Below are positions 60,299-64,000 of a DNA stretch of 64,000 bases, piece by piece. Both the position numbers and the translations under genes were made by a program. Source of the stretch: Actinokineospora terrae (GTDB lineage Bacteria; Actinomycetota; Actinomycetes; Mycobacteriales; Pseudonocardiaceae). Location of the stretch: assembly GCF_900111175.1 (NCBI RefSeq), contig NZ_FOGI01000006.1, positions 376,980 to 440,979 of the forward strand, written 5' to 3'. The notes beneath the pieces are model-generated. The model was not told where the DNA came from. It was given only the letters and a program-made list of their open reading frames with translations, and searched no databases. The first letter of the stretch is position 1. Every line of letters starts with the position of its first letter.

Positions 60299-61423
60299 GT
60301 GACGAGCGCCTCCACTGTCTTCCTGGCGAGCATCCCCAGTCCGGACCGCGGCGTCTGGGAGCTGGACCTGGGGGTCTTCACCCTCCCGCTGCGGGCCTAC
60401 GCGTTGTGCATCATCGCGGGCATCATCGTGGCGATCTACTGGGGTGAGAAGCGGTTCGTCGCGCGCGGCGGCCAGCCGGGCACGGTGCTCGACGTCGCGG
60501 TGTACGCCGTGCCGTTCGGGTTGGTGGGTGGGCGGCTCTACCACGTGGCCACCGACTACTACCGGTACTTCGGCGAGGGCAAGAACCCGCTCAACGCGCT
60601 GCGCATCTGGGACGGCGGGCTGGGCATCTGGGGCGCCATCGCGCTCGGGGCGGTCGGCGCGTGGATCGGGTGCCGCCGCAAGGGCGTGCCGCTGCCGGTG
60701 TTCGCCGACGCCATCGCGCCCGGGATCATCACCGCGCAGGCGATCGGCCGGATCGGCAACTACTTCAACCAGGAGCTCTACGGCGGGCCGACCGACCTGC
60801 CCTGGGGCCTGGAGATCTACCGGCGGGTCAACGAGTTCGGCCAGGAGGACCCGCTCAACGGCGTCGCCATCGATCACACGCTCATCGACGGCAGCCCGGT
60901 GCACCCCACGTTCCTCTACGAACTGGTGTGGAACCTGCTGATCGCCGTGGTCGTGGTGCTGCTCGACCGCAAGCTGCGCCTCGGGCACGGCCGCGCGTTC
61001 GCCATCTACGTCGCCGGGTACACCGTGGGCCGCGGTCTTATCGAGATGATGCGCACCGACCCGGCCACCATGGTGCTGGGCCTGCGGATCAACGTGTGGA
61101 CCTCGATCCTGCTGCTGCTCGGCGCGCTCGTCTACTTCGTGCTGGCCGCCAAGCGCGGACCGCGCGAGGACCTGGCCGCGCTGACCCCCGCCACCGATCC
61201 GCCCACCGGGTCGGACGAGTCCGATGAATCCGACACCGACGAGTCCGACACCGACGAGTCCACCTCGGACGACGAGGACGGCGCGGACGAGGACAGCGCG
61301 GACGCGGATGACGAGGACGACAAGCCCGCCAAGGAGAAGACCCCCGCGCGGGGCCCGGCGGAGTCGACCGAGGACGGCGGCACCCCCACCGCCGACGGTG
61401 GGGACACCCCCGCCAAGGCGTAG
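60299..61423 (+). CDS. lgt: prolipoprotein diacylglyceryl transferase
   Basis: Seven-helix membrane enzyme moving diacylglycerol from phosphatidylglycerol to the lipobox Cys; 374 residues, longer than the usual 260-290. The catalytic region is standard (GGRLYHVATDYYRY, WDGGLGIWGA, AQAIGRIGNYFNQELYGGPTDLPWG, HPTFLYELVWNLL). After the last helix (about 285) comes a strongly acidic tail of about 80 residues with DESDTDESDTDEST-type repeats. GTG start. Supplies the lipoproteins processed by LspA, also in this window. Confidence 0.95.
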   Translation: MTSASTVFLASIPSPDRGVWELDLGVFTLPLRAYALCIIAGIIVAIYWGEKRFVARGGQPGTVLDVAVYAVPFGLVGGRLYHVATDYYRYFGEGKNPLNALRIWDGGLGIWGAIALGAVGAWIGCRRKGVPLPVFADAIAPGIITAQAIGRIGNYFNQELYGGPTDLPWGLEIYRRVNEFGQEDPLNGVAIDHTLIDGSPVHPTFLYELVWNLLIAVVVVLLDRKLRLGHGRAFAIYVAGYTVGRGLIEMMRTDPATMVLGLRINVWTSILLLLGALVYFVLAAKRGPREDLAALTPATDPPTGSDESDESDTDESDTDESTSDDEDGADEDSADADDEDDKPAKEKTPARGPAESTEDGGTPTADGGDTPAKA

Positions 61424-61440
61424 GTCGGAACATGCCGACC
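61423..61440 (+). terminator. short hairpin after lgt
   Basis: GGTCGG (61423-61428), loop AACATG, CCGACC (61435-61440), followed by CTGTTT. It begins at the last base of the lgt stop codon. Confidence 0.35.
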
Positions 61441-61559
61441 CTGTTTCCGGGCTGTTAAGCTCGAACCACACACTCGCGGGCCGCTGCCGTCCCGCGCCCA
61501 GGACCGGTTCGCCACTGTGCGCACCGGCCGAGCGCGTGATCCGCAGACAGGAGGCCTCC

Positions 61560-64000
61560 ATGCTGTTCTCGGCCTTTCCGCGCCCTGACGGCCTCTACGA
61601 CCCCACCGCCGAGCGCGACTCCTGCGGCGTGGCGATGGTCGCCGACATCCGGGGCCGCCGCTCGCACGGCATCGTCGCCGACGCGCTGACCGCGCTGGCC
61701 AACCTGGAGCACCGCGGCGCCGCCGGGGCCGAGCCGACCAGCGGCGACGGCGCGGGCATCCTCGTGCAACTGCCCGACGACCTGCTGCGCGCCGAGGTCG
61801 GCTTCACCCTGCCCGAACCGGACGAGAGCGGCGCCCACGGCTACGCGACCGGCCTGGCGTTCCTGCCCGTGGACACCGACCGCCGCGCCGAGGCCGTCGC
61901 GCTCATCGAGCGCACCGCCGCGCAGGAAGGGCTGCGACTGCTGGGCTGGCGGCACGTCCCGGTCAACCCGGACGCCGCCGGGATCGGGCCGACCGCGCGG
62001 TCGGTCATGCCGCACTTCGCGATGCCGCTGCTGGCCGGGTACCCCGACGGCGAGGGGCGCGCTCCGACCGGGATCGAGCTGGACCGGCTGGTGTACTGCC
62101 TGCGCAAGCGGGTCGAGCACGACAGCGCCGCCGCCGGGTGCGGGGTGTACTTCCCGTCGCTGTCGGCGCGGACGCTGGTCTACAAGGGAATGCTGACCAC
62201 CGCGCAGTTGCCCGCCTTCTTCCCCGACCTGCGCGACCCCCGGCTGCGCAGCGCCATCGCGCTGGTGCACTCCCGGTTCTCCACCAACACCTTCCCGTCG
62301 TGGCCGCTGGCGCACCCGTTCCGGTTCGTCGCGCACAACGGGGAGATCAACACCGTCCGCGGCAACCGGAACCGGATGCGCGCCAGGGAGGCGCTGCTGT
62401 CCTCCAGCCTGCTGCCGGGCGACCTGAGCAGGCTCTACCCGGTGGTCGACCCGGACGGCTCGGACTCGGCGTCCTTCGACGAGGTGCTGGAGCTGCTGCA
62501 CCTGGGCGGCCGCAGCCTGCCGCACGCGGTGCTGATGATGATCCCGGAGGCGTGGGAGAACCACACCGGGATGGACTCCGCGCGCCGGGCGTTCTACCAG
62601 TTCCACGCCAGCCTGATGGAGCCGTGGGACGGGCCTGCGTGCGTCACCTTCACCGACGGGTCCCTGGTCGGGGCCGTGCTCGACCGCAACGGGCTGCGTC
62701 CGGCGCGGTGGTGGCGGCTGGCCGACGACCGGGTGGTGCTGGCCAGCGAGACCGGGGTGCTGGACGTGCCGCCGGAGCAGGTGGTGGCCAAGGGGCGGTT
62801 GCAGCCGGGCCGGATGTTCCTGGTCGACACCGCCGCGGGCCGGGTCGTCGACGACCAGGAGGTCAAGGACGCCCTCGCGGCGCGTCACCCGTACGAGGAG
62901 TGGCTGCACGCCGGGCTGCTGAAGGTCGCCGACCTGCCGGATCGCGAGCACGTGGTTCAGCCGCACGAGTCGGTGCGGCGCAGGCAGCTGACCTTCGGTT
63001 ACACGGAGGAGGAGCTGAAGGTCCTGCTCACCCCGATGGCGGTCACCGGGGCGGAGCCGATCGGCTCGATGGGCACCGACACCCCGCCCGCGGCCCTGTC
63101 GCAGCGGGCGCGGCTGCTCTACGACTACTTCAAGCAGATCTTCGCCCAGGTCACCAACCCGCCGCTGGACGCGATCCGCGAGGAGATCGTCACCTCGGTG
63201 CAGCGGATCATGGGGCCGGAGCAGAACCTGCTCGAACCGGGGCCCGCGTCCTGCAGGCACATCCAGCTGCCGTACCCGGTGATCGACAACGACGAGCTGG
63301 CGAAGCTGATCCACGTCAACGACGACGGCGACCTGCCCGGGCACTCCTGCACTGTCCTGTCTGGACTGTACGAAGTGGATGGTGGGGGTGCCGCGCTGAC
63401 GGCGGCGGTGCAGCGGGTGCGGCAGGAGGCGTCGGCCGCGATCGCCGCGGGGGCCAGGACGCTGGTGCTCTCCGACCGCGACTCCGACCACCGGCTGGCG
63501 CCGATCCCGTCGCTGCTGCTCGTCTCGTCGGTGCACCACCACCTGGTGCGCACCAAGGAGCGGCTCCGGGTGGCGCTGGTGGTGGAGAGCGGCGACGCCC
63601 GCGAGGTCCACCACGTCGCGCTGCTGCTGGGCTACGGCGCGGCGGCGGTGAACCCGTACCTGGCGTTCGAGACGATCGAGGACCTGATCTCGCACGGCGC
63701 CATCACCGGCGTCGAACCGCGCACCGCGATCCGCAACTACGTCAAGGCGCTGGTCAAGGGTGTCTTGAAGATCATGTCCAAGATGGGCATCTCGACCGTC
63801 GGCGCGTACACGGCGGCGCAGGTCTTCGAGTCGTTCGGGCTCGCGACCGAGGTGCTCGACGAGTACTTCACCGGGACGACGTCGAAGCTCGGCGGGGTCG
63901 GTCTTGCCGTCATCGCCGCCGAGGCGCGCGCCCGGCACCGTCGGGCCTATCCGGACAACCCGGCTGATCGCGTGCACCGGCGTCTGGACGTCGGTGGCGA
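61560..64000 (+). CDS. gltB: glutamate synthase large subunit, 3' end outside the window
   Basis: Large subunit of NADPH-dependent GOGAT, converting glutamine and 2-oxoglutarate to two glutamates. The window codes for about 813 of some 1500 residues. A 21-residue propeptide precedes the nucleophile Cys22 (ERDSCGVAM); the class II glutaminase domain shows LEHRGAAGAEPTSGDGAGI, HSRFSTNTFPSWPLAHPFR, AHNGEINTVRGN and DRNGLRPARWW; then the central domain (GSMGTDTPPAALS, YFKQIFAQVTNPPLDAIREEIV). ATG at 61560 with GGAGG a few bases upstream. The frame is open with no stop to the window edge. Confidence 0.96.
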   Translation, partial: MLFSAFPRPDGLYDPTAERDSCGVAMVADIRGRRSHGIVADALTALANLEHRGAAGAEPTSGDGAGILVQLPDDLLRAEVGFTLPEPDESGAHGYATGLAFLPVDTDRRAEAVALIERTAAQEGLRLLGWRHVPVNPDAAGIGPTARSVMPHFAMPLLAGYPDGEGRAPTGIELDRLVYCLRKRVEHDSAAAGCGVYFPSLSARTLVYKGMLTTAQLPAFFPDLRDPRLRSAIALVHSRFSTNTFPSWPLAHPFRFVAHNGEINTVRGNRNRMRAREALLSSSLLPGDLSRLYPVVDPDGSDSASFDEVLELLHLGGRSLPHAVLMMIPEAWENHTGMDSARRAFYQFHASLMEPWDGPACVTFTDGSLVGAVLDRNGLRPARWWRLADDRVVLASETGVLDVPPEQVVAKGRLQPGRMFLVDTAAGRVVDDQEVKDALAARHPYEEWLHAGLLKVADLPDREHVVQPHESVRRRQLTFGYTEEELKVLLTPMAVTGAEPIGSMGTDTPPAALSQRARLLYDYFKQIFAQVTNPPLDAIREEIVTSVQRIMGPEQNLLEPGPASCRHIQLPYPVIDNDELAKLIHVNDDGDLPGHSCTVLSGLYEVDGGGAALTAAVQRVRQEASAAIAAGARTLVLSDRDSDHRLAPIPSLLLVSSVHHHLVRTKERLRVALVVESGDAREVHHVALLLGYGAAAVNPYLAFETIEDLISHGAITGVEPRTAIRNYVKALVKGVLKIMSKMGISTVGAYTAAQVFESFGLATEVLDEYFTGTTSKLGGVGLAVIAAEARARHRRAYPDNPADRVHRRLDVGG

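Noticed and set aside
61455..63977. 840-codon open frame antisense to gltB, and a 609-codon frame on the plus strand
   Set aside because: The gltB frame starting at 61560 has all GOGAT motifs without interruption; the others are shadow frames rich in Arg/Gly/Pro.

Overview
The window is a continuous stretch of very GC-rich chromosome from an actinobacterium. Gene order (ileS, PBP, lspA, RluA-type synthase, dnaE, bio, nad, his, trp, lgt, gltB) follows the Mycobacterium/Streptomyces core backbone. The repeated DUF3558-type lipoproteins, GTG starts, an actinobacterial ileS T-box and a SAM-IV-type riboswitch make a Pseudonocardiaceae-like genome the best guess; this is inference, not a database result. 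I see no transposase, integrase, phage module, CRISPR array, tRNA or rRNA.

Layout. 0-1.7 kb: the end of an MFS transporter and a ceramidase-like membrane hydrolase. 1.7-6.8 kb: T-box, ileS and a class B penicillin-binding protein. 6.8-12.2 kb: a GT-C type glycosyltransferase, a repeat-bearing spacer, a divergent SRPBCC/TetR pair with palindromic operators, a DUF167 protein and a K+/H+ antiporter. 12.3-16.2 kb: SAM-IV riboswitch and class V PLP enzyme, then lspA, an RluA-family pseudouridine synthase and a lipoprotein. 16.2-23.7 kb: a winged-helix protein and uridine-kinase-like protein divergent from dnaE, then a P450 and a membrane protein. 23.7-28 kb: biotin genes bioA, bioD, bioB and bsaP (bioF absent), with a glutaredoxin and a DUF2567 protein. 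28.3-33.3 kb: a LON-domain protein, then the NAD regulator NrtR divergent from nadA-nadB-nadC. 33.3-37.2 kb: a nitrilase-family protein, and an orphan solute-binding lipoprotein overlapping a PLP enzyme.

37.2-54.5 kb holds the histidine genes, cut into three blocks: hisD-hisC-hisB plus a 52-residue membrane protein; hisH-priA; and hisF, a membrane protein and hisI. About 3.2 kb and 8.1 kb of unrelated material separate them. The insertions carry a nitroreductase, SoxR, KptA, a DUF3558 lipoprotein, an F420/PPOX-type enzyme, ArsR/SRPBCC, PhoD, a secreted serine-protease homologue that has lost its whole catalytic triad, an ABC-2 exporter and a G-rich minisatellite. 54.5-60.2 kb is a TetR gene divergent from trpE, followed by a Trp-operon membrane protein, trpC, trpB and trpA; trpF is absent, as expected when PriA serves both pathways. 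The window ends with lgt and the first two thirds of the GATase/central part of gltB.

Most of the window is conserved housekeeping sequence. The best candidates for something new are the triad-less protease homologue and its lipoprotein partner, the orphan binding-protein/PLP-enzyme pair, the dispersed 47-nt repeat lying beside DnaA-box-like 9-mers, the minisatellite before hisF, and a tiny leader ORF coupled to trpC.
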